A DNA stretch of 64,000 nt from Barnesiella sp. An22 (GCF_002159975.1 NZ_NFJR01000002.1:248001-312000), one strand, 5' to 3'; counted from the first letter of the stretch, positions 19,101-26,801 are shown. Made by a program: numbers and translations. The notes: generated by a model not told the origin, from the letters alone.

Positions 19101-19231
19101 CCGTTCCCTATGATGTCTTCCTTGGTTACGGATAGCACGATTTCGGCTTTCTCTTCGGACTCAAGATTATCAGCCCTGCTGGGAAAAGCCAACAGCATCA
19201 TAGCCGTCAAAAGTAAACATGAGTGTTTCAT
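16109..19231 (-). CDS. T9SS-secreted multidomain surface protein (type A sorting domain)
   Basis: 1040 residues. After a signal peptide (MKHSCLLLTAMMLLAFPSRA) come alternating CARDB-like and choice-of-anchor-J/cleaved-adhesin-like domains: CARDB near 165-250, anchor-J near 275-425 (LPFTDGFNSESSFQRW), CARDB near 435-540, anchor-J near 545-680 (LPFVSDFTRSSGNHGDW), CARDB near 690-790. The final ~70 residues form a type IX secretion sorting domain (VSVYDISGRLL ... GLAEGLNVWVVKT ... LLRK). The protein is expected to be exported through the Por/Sov machinery and anchored or released at the surface, likely as an adhesin. No protease motif is seen. The gene is AT-richer than its neighbours. Confidence 0.88.
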   Translation of the reverse strand: MKHSCLLLTAMMLLAFPSRADNLESEEKAEIVLSVTKEDIIGNGTGYQMLLDGSHSTYGDIILPNLQILAGEYGDISSEIYDLFNYKIPENADGALSTSNVLRGTRQSIFVEPGIYDFCITNPTPGMWVAIANGKFGRFDNYEFRAGYTYLFEVKLNGLIDVVEHHPHFDLAVDQINVSGLSGSEETLSMSLSNTGQQSMAEEVSFYYSINDGKTVTEQFDINLRPGESTTYNFSTKCDLSALGTYKIKAWIACASDCIHYNDTLASAFEHKDIIELPFTDGFNSESSFQRWTILNVNNDDKTWEYNNLLDDANGGTGIALYLYSWENPANDYMITPPIQIEQGQINVSFDYMTSTISAENFELMYGTSSDPTTMTVIEQYTDVKVDTWQKAFNTVDIPEDGTYYFALHAFSEKNRYRIQIDNFSIEQGAFSGQPDLTLTNVILPVSGCDLSAESPVKFTVKNEGTNQTEKLYYSYQLRGNDGEGVWVNEEQDIVLDPNEETEITFAQTVDLSALGWHYVEVRVSYDGEEYESAQDSVRNFEPITSLPFVSDFTRSSGNHGDWISGEKGGWAVNVIYDGHGSYNCEKVNVPLISRCLTLDKGQYRMILEYYMGGSAEEGDSDDFDVLLAQSGEDMDKAKILRSFTNVTTKEGLDTIPFTIEESGHFVLAVKSTKLSYLNLTSIRVETMKGHDLAIETFAPDVYHMMPVNQFNAPREFQATVRNKGNLASEKFDFVITVGDEEVARKTVEEPVQPNAILNITTKATIDNVPVGTAKITASIDYAADESPNDNIASVDVLVSDSTFATDIEEHEIFTNGVAGTSEMTYGNLFYISQTDTLTSITVGLGGKGVADHECDFELSVYKENELQVELVKTVSCHMSLDRVGEPCSYPFPATELEAGSYYFEIHQLNGDDLVYVAFDNEETGYFYYNHEGLLIKVDDYGNIHLRPNFGETRPVSGINEIDGKAAVYCVSEAGATTVFSTEMIAEVSVYDISGRLLHHRNVGANEYRIENTGLAEGLNVWVVKTSNGKQYEIKTLLRK

Positions 19232-19587
19232 AAGTTAAATAATTAAATTGAACAAACGGTTTTATTAGAGAGTATTATAAAGCTGTATTGGATTCTGTTT
19301 TTTCGGGATTAAGTGATGAATGTATAAAAATATTTATAAACAGAGTATAGTAATATCTACGAAGGTTTAAAAAATACAAACTTTTAGTTATATTAATAAT
19401 CGAGCGCTTGCTCAGAACCGTCGGAGTGGAGTTGTCGTATGAGTGGGGCGGTCGTGATGAATAGGCGACAAAGATGCTAATAATAAATAAATCGAATAAT
19501 TTTGGGCATCTGTGAAAAAATAATATATCTTTGCACCTTGATAAAAATACGAAAATCAATTAAAACAAAAAATAAAGTACTAATCAC
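19232..19587. other. AT-rich intergenic region between divergent genes
   Basis: 356 bases between the T9SS cargo (reverse) and secDF (forward). The right part holds the secDF promoter. The left 250 bases are AT-rich. I find no clear reverse-strand -7/-33 pair for the cargo gene: the nearest candidate, at 19469-19476, has one mismatch in TAnnTTTG. No credible coding sequence. Confidence 0.6.
19501..19533 (+). promoter_or_regulatory. Bacteroides-type promoter for secDF
   Basis: A perfect -33 TTTG (19501-19504) and -7 TATCTTTG (19526-19533) are separated by 21 bases. The start codon is at 19588, giving a leader of about 45-50 bases. Confidence 0.85.
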
Positions 19588-22587
19588 ATGCAAAACAAAG
19601 GATTTATTAGAGTCATTGCGGTTTTGCTTACACTTATCTGCTTGTTCTACATTTCGTTTTCGGTTGTAACCGCTGTTTACAACAACAAAGCGAAAGAGTA
19701 TGCCGCCGGCGATGAGGCGAAGTATAAACATTATATCGACTCTATCTCTACGGAAAAGGTGTATTGGTGGTATTATACGTATCAGCAATGCCGTGAAATG
19801 GAAATAGGTTTGGGCCTCGACTTGAAAGGCGGTATGAATGTAATGCTGCAAATTTCGGTGGCCGATGTGCTCAAATCGTTGTCGAATAACAACCCCGACC
19901 CCAATTTCAATGCGGCTATTGCTGCCGCACAGGCTGCACAAGCCGGGAACAACGATTTTATCGCTTCGTTCTACGACGAATACAGAAAAATCGATCCCAA
20001 TGTGCGCCTCTCGGCTATCTTCAGCACCTTCCAGTTGAAAGACAAGATTACGCCGAAGTCGACCAACGAAGAGGTAATAGCCGTTTTGCGCAACGAATTG
20101 AACAGTGCGGTAGACAACTCGTATAATGTATTGCGCACGCGTATCGACGGCTTCGGTGTGGTTGCTCCCAATATCCAAAAGTTGGAGAAAGACGGTCTTA
20201 TCTCGATAGAATTGCCGGGTATCAAAGAGCCCGAACGTGTAAGAAAACTGTTGCAAGGTAGCGCAAACCTCGAGTTTTGGGAAACTTATAAGCTCGACCA
20301 GCTCATTGCCAAACTCGATGCTGTAAACAACGCTCTGGCTGCTGCCAATGCCGGCCAGGCTACCGACTCGGTAGCTGCCGAGGCTCCCGTTACCGAACCT
20401 GCACCGGCTGCAACCGACACGACGGCTACTGCCGCTGCCGCTACGGGCGACAGCACCGCTCAGTCGCTGAAAGCCAAACTGCAGAAAGAGGAGTCGGATG
20501 CCGAAATGATGGCTCGTTTCCGCAAACAGAATCCGTTGCTTTCGCTGATGAACTATACACAAGCCTACGGCGGTTCGCCGGTAATCGGTATTGTGAACAA
20601 AAACGATACGGCTGCCGTAAACAGCATGTTGTCGAGCAAGATTGCCCGCGACATCCTGCCCAGCGACCTTATCCTGCGCTGGACGGTGAAACCCATCGAC
20701 GAGAAACAAACCATGTATGAACTCGTTGCCCTTAAAGCCGGTAAAGGAGGAAAAGCTCCTCTGGGCGGCGACGTGATTACCGATGCTCGCGACGATTTCG
20801 ACAAGATTAAAGGCTCGGTAGTGAGCATGACCATGAATGCCGAGGGTGCCAAGACGTGGGAGAAACTGACCCGCGACAACATCGGCAACGCCATCGCTAT
20901 CGTGCTCGACAATCAAGTATATTCGTTCCCCAATGTACATGGTGCCATCACGGGTGGTAGCTCGGAGATTACGGGCGGATTCTCGCCCGAAGAGGCCAAA
21001 GACTTGGCCAATGTGCTCAAATCGGGTAAGATGGCAGCTTCTGTAACGATTGTACAAGAAGACATCATCGGTCCTTCGCTGGGCCAGGAGGCTATTCAAA
21101 ACGGATTGATTTCGTTCTTGGTCGCTTTGGTGCTGCTGATGGCCTATTTGATTATCATGTACGGCTGGACGCCGGGCCTTATTGCCAGCTTCGGTGTGAT
21201 ATGCAACCTTTTCTTCACTGTGGGTATTCTTGCCTCGCTGCAAGCCGTGCTCACCCTTTCGGGTATTGCCGGTATCGTGTTGTCTTTGGCTATGGCGGTC
21301 GATGCCAACGTGCTGATTTTCGAGCGTACCAAAGAAGAATTGCGTGCGGGTAAGAATATGAAATCGGCGGTTGCCGATGGTTACAAGAATGCATTCTCGG
21401 CAATCTTCGACTCGAACTTGACCTCTATCATCACGGGTGTGATTCTGCTGATTTATGGAACGGGTCCCATCTTGGGCTTTGCCACAACCTTGATTATCGG
21501 TATCGCTACTTCGTTCTTTACGGCTATCTTTATCACCCGTCTCATTTTCGAGGCTGGTCTGAACCGCGGGAAATTCAATAATATGACTTTCACTACGGCT
21601 ATTTCGCGTAATTTCCTCACCGATACCCACATCAATTTCGTAGGGTTGCGCAAGATAGGTTATATCTGCATTCTGGCCGTAATAGCCGTGTTTGTCGTTT
21701 CGTTCTTCACTCGTGGAATGAATCAAGGTATCGATTTCTCGGGAGGCCGTAACTATGTGGTTCGATTTGAACAACCGGTAAGCCCGCTCGAAATCGAAAA
21801 TATGCTTGAGCCTTCGTTCGAAGGACATTCGTTGTCGGTAATCACCATCACGAGCAGCAATCAAGTGCGTATCTCGACCAATTACCGTATTGCCGATAAC
21901 GGCGAGGAGGTTGACCGTGAAATCGAAACAAAACTCTACGAGGGAATGAAGAGCCTGCTGGGCGATACTACCTATGAAGAGTTTTCCAAGAATATGATTC
22001 AGAGCCGCCAGAAGGTAGGCCCGACTATTGCCGACGATATTAAGGTGGGAGCCTATTGGGCAGTCTTTTTCTCGTTGATTGCGATGGCTCTGTATATCTT
22101 GCTCCGATTCCGCAACATCGCGTTCAGTGCGGGTACGCTGGTTTCGGTAGCCTTTACCACTTTCTCGGTAGTGGGCTTGTACTCGCTGCTTTATGGAGTT
22201 TTGCCCTTCTCGATGGAAATCGATCAGAACTTTGTCGCTGCGGTATTGACGGTTATCGGTTACTCGGTGAACGATACGGTGGTAATCTTCGACCGTATTC
22301 GCGAGGAAAAAACGCTCTATCCCAAGCGCGATTTGGTAACGTCGATTAATAGCGCCTTGAACAGTACGTTGCCTCGTACAATCAATACGGGACAAAGTAC
22401 GATTATCGTGCTGCTGTGTATCCTCTTGTTGGGTGCTGAGTCGGTTCGTAGCTTTGCATTTGCCATGCTGTTCGGTGTAATCATCGGTACGTTCTCGACC
22501 TTGTTCGTGGCTACGCCCATCGCTTACGAAATCCAACGCCGCAGCATTGCCAAGAAGGCCGCCAAAGAGGCTGCCGCTGCCAAATAA
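19588..22587 (+). CDS. secDF: Protein translocase subunit SecDF (fusion)
   Basis: A 999-residue single-chain fusion of SecD and SecF, the proton-driven accessory that pulls secreted proteins through SecYEG. One N-terminal membrane helix precedes the periplasmic domain, which starts with GLGLDLKGGMNVMLQIS (about 73-89). SecD membrane helices begin near residue 505 (LVALVLLMAYLIIMYG) with DANVLIFERTKEELR. The SecF half starts near 688, with GIDFSGGRNYVVRF and NDTVVIFDRIREEK. An Ala/Pro/Thr-rich linker of about 45 residues (about 250-295) lies inside the first periplasmic domain, as often in Bacteroidota. It has its own strong promoter and terminator. Confidence 0.97.
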   Translation: MQNKGFIRVIAVLLTLICLFYISFSVVTAVYNNKAKEYAAGDEAKYKHYIDSISTEKVYWWYYTYQQCREMEIGLGLDLKGGMNVMLQISVADVLKSLSNNNPDPNFNAAIAAAQAAQAGNNDFIASFYDEYRKIDPNVRLSAIFSTFQLKDKITPKSTNEEVIAVLRNELNSAVDNSYNVLRTRIDGFGVVAPNIQKLEKDGLISIELPGIKEPERVRKLLQGSANLEFWETYKLDQLIAKLDAVNNALAAANAGQATDSVAAEAPVTEPAPAATDTTATAAAATGDSTAQSLKAKLQKEESDAEMMARFRKQNPLLSLMNYTQAYGGSPVIGIVNKNDTAAVNSMLSSKIARDILPSDLILRWTVKPIDEKQTMYELVALKAGKGGKAPLGGDVITDARDDFDKIKGSVVSMTMNAEGAKTWEKLTRDNIGNAIAIVLDNQVYSFPNVHGAITGGSSEITGGFSPEEAKDLANVLKSGKMAASVTIVQEDIIGPSLGQEAIQNGLISFLVALVLLMAYLIIMYGWTPGLIASFGVICNLFFTVGILASLQAVLTLSGIAGIVLSLAMAVDANVLIFERTKEELRAGKNMKSAVADGYKNAFSAIFDSNLTSIITGVILLIYGTGPILGFATTLIIGIATSFFTAIFITRLIFEAGLNRGKFNNMTFTTAISRNFLTDTHINFVGLRKIGYICILAVIAVFVVSFFTRGMNQGIDFSGGRNYVVRFEQPVSPLEIENMLEPSFEGHSLSVITITSSNQVRISTNYRIADNGEEVDREIETKLYEGMKSLLGDTTYEEFSKNMIQSRQKVGPTIADDIKVGAYWAVFFSLIAMALYILLRFRNIAFSAGTLVSVAFTTFSVVGLYSLLYGVLPFSMEIDQNFVAAVLTVIGYSVNDTVVIFDRIREEKTLYPKRDLVTSINSALNSTLPRTINTGQSTIIVLLCILLLGAESVRSFAFAMLFGVIIGTFSTLFVATPIAYEIQRRSIAKKAAKEAAAAK

Positions 22588-22607
22588 AGCAGGCGCTTAA
22601 GCATAAG

Positions 22608-22643
22608 AAAAAAGGGATCCGAGTTTTCGGATTCCTTTTTTTT
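22608..22643 (+). terminator. Intrinsic terminator of secDF
   Basis: GGGATCCGA pairs with TCGGATTCC (one G-U) around a short loop, followed by eight T residues. Confidence 0.88.
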
Positions 22644-22698
22644 GTCACCTTGGGTGGCAAGTCATTGTCTGTGGCAGGGGCCGGGGCTGGCAGTCACA

Positions 22699-22745
22699 AC
22701 AAAAGGGGCTGAACCGAGAAGTGTATCCGGTTCAGCCCCTTTTGT
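22699..22745 (-). terminator. Terminator of tRNA-Arg (18-bp perfect stem)
   Basis: Positions 22699-22716 pair perfectly with 22728-22745 around an 11-base loop. The outer stem base is the tRNA discriminator base itself. On the reverse strand the stem ends in TTTTGTTGT. It can also act as a second stop for secDF transcripts. Confidence 0.85.
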
Positions 22746-22816
22746 ACCCCCGCCGAGAATCGAACTCGGATTTAAAGTTTAGGAAACTTCCGTTCTATCC
22801 GTTGAACTACAAGGGC
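22745..22816 (-). tRNA. tRNA-Arg (anticodon CCU)
   Basis: 72 bases without encoded CCA. Acceptor stem GCCCTTG pairs with CGGGGGT (two G-U near the base plus a terminal G-U). D stem GTTC/GAAC, anticodon stem GAAGT/ACTTT with loop TTCCTAA, T stem CCGAG/CTCGG with TTCGATT loop. The anticodon CCT reads AGG codons. Confidence 0.95.
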
Positions 22817-22826
22817 ATTCAGCCGA

Positions 22827-22858
22827 CAAAAGTAGTATAAAAATTTATATCCGTCAAC
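22827..22858 (-). promoter_or_regulatory. Promoter of tRNA-Arg
   Basis: Reverse-strand -7 TACTTTTG (22827-22834) ends 11 bases before the mature tRNA 5' end. The -33 box GTTG (22855-22858), one base off TTTG, is 20 bases further. Confidence 0.65.
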
Positions 22859-22870
22859 CCTTTGGGCCGA

Positions 22871-23596
22871 TTAGTCGAAGAGGGCTTTCAATATTTCGGG
22901 CGAGTGCAGCTCGTCGATGCCGGGCTGGTGCAGGCGGTAGTAGGTGAGTATGCGGTCGAGCACGGCGTTGCGTTCGCCCCGGTTGAAGCGGAAGTAGCGC
23001 AGGTTGTTGAAGTCCATGCGGGTGAGCTGCGCGAAAATTTCGGCCTCGCGGGGCTCGAGCGTATAGGCATGTAGCGGGCGGCTGGGGGTGAATATGCCGT
23101 TGAGCATGTCGAAGTAGTAGCCCGGGTGGTAGCTCTCCATGTTGGGACTGAAGCCGAGAAATCCGCACAGTTGCAGCAGGAAGCAGAGGTGAAAGTTGGC
23201 TTTGCCCTCGTCGATGAGATTGAGCACCTGGATAGCCTGGGCAATGAAGGCGAAGAGCTGCGGGTTGGGCTCGGGCATCTTGAGGGTCTGGCCCAGCATC
23301 TCGGCCAGGAACAGCGTCTCGGCATTCTTCACCGGGTCGGTATAGATGTTTTGCAGGGGGAGCATGGTGCGGGCCTCGACAATCTTTTGCAACTCGCGGG
23401 TGTTGCGATGGTCGATGTCGAGTTCGAGAATCGAGAAAGGCATGAAGAGCGGGCGGTACATGCGGGCTTTCCGGCCGTTGCCCTGAGGGAAGAGGAACGC
23501 CATGCGTCCATATTCCCGGGTGTAGAGGTGAGCCACCGCTACCTTGTCGTTGTAGGGGATAATATGCAGAACGATACCTAAGGTTTTTTCGAGCAT
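22871..23596 (-). CDS. recO: DNA repair protein RecO
   Basis: RecO helps load RecA onto SSB-coated DNA together with RecR. The 241 residues starting at 23596 (MLEKTLGIVLHIIPYNDK) begin with the OB-fold pattern of the family (YNDKVAVAHLYTREYGRMAF). I chose this over an ATG 25 codons upstream, which would add a tail unlike the family. The middle has the helical part with LLQLCGFLGFSP. It lies downstream of no other reverse gene and carries its own -7 box. Confidence 0.92.
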   Translation of the reverse strand: MLEKTLGIVLHIIPYNDKVAVAHLYTREYGRMAFLFPQGNGRKARMYRPLFMPFSILELDIDHRNTRELQKIVEARTMLPLQNIYTDPVKNAETLFLAEMLGQTLKMPEPNPQLFAFIAQAIQVLNLIDEGKANFHLCFLLQLCGFLGFSPNMESYHPGYYFDMLNGIFTPSRPLHAYTLEPREAEIFAQLTRMDFNNLRYFRFNRGERNAVLDRILTYYRLHQPGIDELHSPEILKALFD

Positions 23597-23615
23597 TCGA
23601 GTAATAAGTTTAGTG

Positions 23616-23623
23616 CAAAAATA
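23616..23623 (-). promoter_or_regulatory. -7 promoter box for recO
   Basis: Reads TATTTTTG on the reverse strand, 20 bases before the start codon. The nearest TTTG upstream is only 12 bases away, so the -33 partner is doubtful. Confidence 0.45.
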
Positions 23624-23733
23624 ACTTTTTTTGAGCAAAAGGGAAGAGCCTCTAAGCGACTGTTTTAACAAGAGTTTTAAGTGGGAAAATGATAAAAGAG
23701 CCTCACAGCAAAGGGGGCTCTGGAATATGAGGT

Positions 23734-23741
23734 TATATTTG
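23734..23741 (+). promoter_or_regulatory. -7 promoter box for the AraC regulator
   Basis: TATATTTG, 22 bases before the ATG at 23764. There is no clear -33 box. The 9-base repeat AAGAGCCTC occurs at 23644-23652 and again at 23696-23704, just upstream, where an activator could bind. Confidence 0.45.
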
Positions 23742-23763
23742 TACTATCATGTAAAAAAAAGGT

Positions 23764-24582
23764 ATGGAACGGTTGGAAGTTTTTGATTACTCGAATGTGC
23801 TTATTGCGAGTTATTTTACCGATAACCGGGGTTGTGCCCACGAGAATCGAGATCATACGCTCATCTATTTATGCTCGGGTGAGCTGGAGATTGAGGAGCG
23901 GGGCCGACGTACCGTGCTGCGTGCGGGCGATTGTGCATTTATGCGGCGCGATAACCGCATGTGGTTGCAAAAGCGCATTGTAGGCGACAAGCCTTATCAC
24001 TCGATTGCTTTGAAATTTTCGAAGGCATTTCTCCGGGAGTTTTATCAGCAACGGCTCGACCCGAGGGAGATTCCTGCCGAGAGTCGCCGGGAGAGAGTGA
24101 GTCTGTGGATATTGCCACGCGACCGGGCCGATGTGCGCTCGTTGTTCGAGTCGGTGATTCCCTATTTCGAATCGGGGGAGAAACCCTCCGAGGAGATACT
24201 GAAACTGAAAATGGTCGAAGGGGTGTATGTGTTGTTGCATACCGACAGCAGTCTGTACGCCTCGTTGTTCGATTTTGTGGAGCCGTGGAAGATCGATATT
24301 CTCGATTATCTCAACGAGAACTACATGTTCGACCTTTCGTTGAGCGAAATTGCCGGTTATACAGGGCGTAGCCTCGCTACGTTCAAGCGCGATTTTGCCA
24401 AAGTGAGCGACCTTACTCCCCAAAAGTGGATTATCCGGCGGCGACTGGCTGCCGCTCACGACCTGATCAAGAGCGGGCACCATCGCATTACCGATGTTTG
24501 CTACGAGGTGGGGTTCAAGAATCTGGCCCATTTCTCGCGAGCTTATAAAGAGGTTTACGGAGTTCCGCCATCGGCAAAATGA
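23764..24582 (+). CDS. AraC-family transcriptional regulator
   Basis: 272 residues. The N-terminal half looks like a cupin-type sensing domain (LIYLCSGELEIEERGRRTVLRAGDCAFMRRDNR). The C-terminal ~100 residues are the two-helix-turn-helix AraC domain: LSLSEIAGYTGRSLATFKRDF, and ITDVCYEVGFKNLAHFSRAYKEVYGVPPS, the usual family signature. It is followed after 88 bases by an SDR and an aldo/keto reductase on the same strand, which are its most likely targets. The effector is unknown. Confidence 0.93.
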   Translation: MERLEVFDYSNVLIASYFTDNRGCAHENRDHTLIYLCSGELEIEERGRRTVLRAGDCAFMRRDNRMWLQKRIVGDKPYHSIALKFSKAFLREFYQQRLDPREIPAESRRERVSLWILPRDRADVRSLFESVIPYFESGEKPSEEILKLKMVEGVYVLLHTDSSLYASLFDFVEPWKIDILDYLNENYMFDLSLSEIAGYTGRSLATFKRDFAKVSDLTPQKWIIRRRLAAAHDLIKSGHHRITDVCYEVGFKNLAHFSRAYKEVYGVPPSAK

Positions 24583-24598
24583 GCTTCTGGGTAAAGTA

Positions 24599-24639
24599 GA
24601 TTGAGCCCCGCAACAAACCCGTTGCGAGGCTCAATCTTT
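24599..24639 (+). terminator. Hairpin after the AraC gene
   Basis: ATTGAGCC pairs with GGCTCAAT, and an inner CGCAAC pairs with GTTGCG, followed by CTTTATCTTT. It separates the regulator from the SDR gene and abuts the next -7 box. Confidence 0.65.
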
Positions 24640-24646
24640 ATCTTTG
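24639..24646 (+). promoter_or_regulatory. -7 promoter box for the SDR gene
   Basis: TATCTTTG, 25 bases before the ATG at 24671. The -33 position falls inside the preceding hairpin and does not match TTTG, which would fit an activator-dependent promoter. Confidence 0.45.
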
Positions 24647-24670
24647 CCTTATAAACAATCAACTACAAGT

Positions 24671-25423
24671 ATGGAAACTATGCAAGGAAAAGTCGCTTTG
24701 GTTACCGGGGCAGCGACCGGTATAGGGTTGGCTTGCGCCGAGGCTTTTGCCCGGGCTGGAGCTACCGTAGTGATGGCCGATATTAACGAGCCGACAGACC
24801 AGGCAGCCCGGCTGGTGCAAGCGGGGTACGCGGCCGTGCCCTACCGCTGTGATGTCTCCGATACGAAGGCTGTAGAAGAGATGATAGGTTGGATAGTGGC
24901 CACCTATGGCCGGTTGGATGCCGCGCACAACAATGCCGGCATACAGACCCCGCAACGGCCCATGGCCGAGATTACCGACGAGGAGTTTGACCGCACGGTG
25001 GCCGTCGATCTGAAGGGGGTATGGAACTGCATGCGTTACGAGATACGCCAGATGCTCAGGCAGGGCGGTGGTGCCATTGTCAACACCTCGTCGCAAGGCG
25101 GAGTCACGGGCTTCCCCGGGCAGGCTGCCTACATAGCCTGCAAGCATGCGGTCATCGGTCTCACACGTACGGCCGCTATCGACTATGCCGCCCAGGGAAT
25201 ACGCATCAATGCCGTGTGCCCGGGTGTGATACGAACCCCGATGGCCGAAGAGTTGCTTCGGCGAAATCCCGATTTGGAACAAGAGCTGGTGCGCGATATT
25301 CCGGCCGGCCGCATGGGGCGTCCCGACGAGATTGCCCACGCTGTGCTGTGGCTGTGCTCCGACGATGCCAGTTTTGTAGACGGCCACGCTTTGTTGGTCG
25401 ATGGTGCATTTTCGATTCATTGA
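24671..25423 (+). CDS. Short-chain dehydrogenase/reductase (SDR)
   Basis: 250 residues, classical SDR size. The NAD(P)-binding motif TGAATGIG is at 12-19, the NNAG motif is present, and the catalytic set is Ser141 and Tyr154-x3-Lys158 (YIACK). The PG motif (NAVCPGVIRTPM) follows. ADINEP with Asp after the second strand suggests NAD preference. The ATG at 24671 is preferred to one nine codons upstream, because it fits both the family N-terminus and the distance to the -7 box. It is 11 bases ahead of the aldo/keto reductase, so the two likely act on related substrates. The substrate is not deducible. Confidence 0.93.
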   Translation: METMQGKVALVTGAATGIGLACAEAFARAGATVVMADINEPTDQAARLVQAGYAAVPYRCDVSDTKAVEEMIGWIVATYGRLDAAHNNAGIQTPQRPMAEITDEEFDRTVAVDLKGVWNCMRYEIRQMLRQGGGAIVNTSSQGGVTGFPGQAAYIACKHAVIGLTRTAAIDYAAQGIRINAVCPGVIRTPMAEELLRRNPDLEQELVRDIPAGRMGRPDEIAHAVLWLCSDDASFVDGHALLVDGAFSIH

Positions 25424-25434
25424 GAGAGGCAAAC

Positions 25435-26610
25435 ATGAAAGAAGAGAATCGAACAGGAGCAATAAGCCGCCGGTCTTTTTTCAAGCGGGCGGCTGCGGTC
25501 GGAGCCGCACTGGCTCTGCCTTCGGGAATAGAACGCGTTTGGGCCGGGGAGTCGCCGGCTGTCGATAAACCGCAGGCCGATCAACCGGTAGGGGAGGCAG
25601 CCACGATTGCCACCCGCCGGGTATTGGGCAGCGGAGCGGCAGCCTTGGAGGTATCGGCTCTCGGGTTCGGGGTGATGGGCATGACCTATAATCGCAGTCA
25701 GCACCCCGGGAAAAGGGAGTGTATGGCTCTGCTGCATGAGGCTGTGGAGCGTGGGGTAACTCTCTTCGATACGGCCATTATCTACGGACCGCTGACCAAT
25801 GAGCGGTTGGCGGGCGAGGCGCTGGCCGCCTTTCGCGACCGCATTTGTGTGACGACGAAGTTCGGCCACGAGGTGATTGACGGGAAAGCGACCGGTCGGC
25901 AAGACAGCCGCCCGGCTACGATTCGTCGTTATTGCGAGGAGTCGCTGCGTCGGTTGCGCATCGACTGCATCCCCCTCTTTTACCAGCATCGATTCGACCC
26001 GCAGGTACCCATCGAAGAGGTAGCCGGCACGTTGGGCGATTTGATTCGCGAGGGCAAGGTGCGTTGTTGGGGGTTGTGCGAGGTGAGTGCCGAGACTATC
26101 CGCAAGGCTCACGCCGTGCAGCCGCTCACGGCGATACAGAGCGAATATCACCTCATGCACCGGGCTGTCGAGGAGAACGGCGTACTCGACACCTGTCGGG
26201 AGTTGGGCATCGGCTTTGTGCCGTACAGTCCGCTGAACCGGGGCTTTCTGGGTGGTTGCATCAACGAATATACCGCCTTCGACCCGAATAACGACAACCG
26301 TCCCACGCTGCCACGATTCCAGCCCGAAGCCATCAGAGCCAATCTGCGCATCGTGAATGTGCTGCAAGAGTTCGGCCGCACCCGGGGTATGACCTCGGCC
26401 CAGGTGGCGCTGGGCTGGCTGTTGCAAAAGGCCCCGTGGATAGTCCCTATCCCGGGCACCACGAAGCTGTCGCATCTGGAGGAGAACCTGCGAACCCTCT
26501 CGTTTGAGTTGCCGGCAGCCGACTGGCGGGCACTCGAAGCGGCTGTGGCCGAGATTCCCGTCGTGGGCGACCGGTACAATGCCGAACAACAGCGTCAGGT
26601 AGGTTTTTGA
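25435..26610 (+). CDS. Aldo/keto reductase with Tat export signal
   Basis: 391 residues from the ATG at 25435. The N-terminus is a twin-arginine signal, SRRSFFKRAAAVGAALALPS, so the enzyme is expected to be folded in the cytoplasm with its cofactor and exported. The mature part is an aldo/keto reductase: LFDTAIIYG supplies Asp and Tyr, VTTKFGH the Lys and LFYQHRFDP the His of the catalytic tetrad. IVPIPGTTKLSHLEENL is the usual NADP-binding end. A periplasmic NADP enzyme is odd, so either bound cofactor travels with it or the signal is vestigial. It follows the SDR by 11 bases. Confidence 0.9.
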   Translation: MKEENRTGAISRRSFFKRAAAVGAALALPSGIERVWAGESPAVDKPQADQPVGEAATIATRRVLGSGAAALEVSALGFGVMGMTYNRSQHPGKRECMALLHEAVERGVTLFDTAIIYGPLTNERLAGEALAAFRDRICVTTKFGHEVIDGKATGRQDSRPATIRRYCEESLRRLRIDCIPLFYQHRFDPQVPIEEVAGTLGDLIREGKVRCWGLCEVSAETIRKAHAVQPLTAIQSEYHLMHRAVEENGVLDTCRELGIGFVPYSPLNRGFLGGCINEYTAFDPNNDNRPTLPRFQPEAIRANLRIVNVLQEFGRTRGMTSAQVALGWLLQKAPWIVPIPGTTKLSHLEENLRTLSFELPAADWRALEAAVAEIPVVGDRYNAEQQRQVGF

Positions 26611-26645
26611 GTCGGTGAATCAATATCCCGATAATCGGTTTCAAG

Positions 26646-26704
26646 AGGTCCCCTCGTCCCGTATCGAGTTGAACAGGGGTTATATCGAGGGGCGAGGGCG
26701 ACCC
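26646..26704. repeat. Imperfect inverted repeat downstream of the aldo/keto reductase
   Basis: GGTCCCCTCGTCCC near 26647-26660 pairs imperfectly with the segment 26688-26703. There is no T-run, so termination is not assured. Confidence 0.4.
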
Positions 26705-26752
26705 GAAATCGAGTAGTAAAAGGGGGTAAATGAAAGATTTTTAGGGAAAAAT

Positions 26753-26783
26753 TTTGCCAATTCAAAAAACCGCTCTATATTTG
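26753..26783 (+). promoter_or_regulatory. Promoter of the tRNA-Glu / rpsT / tRNA-Glu unit
   Basis: A perfect -33 TTTG (26753-26756) and -7 TATATTTG (26776-26783), 19 bases apart. The predicted transcript starts near 26790, just before the leader hairpin. Confidence 0.85.
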
Positions 26784-26801
26784 CACTCGCATTTGGAAAG
26801 G

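Noticed and set aside
19275-19559. A 94-codon reverse frame in the AT-rich region before secDF
   Set aside because: It lies over the secDF promoter, has unusual composition and no start context.
19477-22536. A 1019-codon open frame antisense to secDF
   Set aside because: Mirror of a well-supported gene; the composition is a charged, Arg/Gln-rich shadow with no domain.
25021-25434. A longer upstream start for the aldo/keto reductase
   Set aside because: The extra 138 codons overlap the SDR gene in another frame; the ATG at 25435 gives a clean Tat signal.
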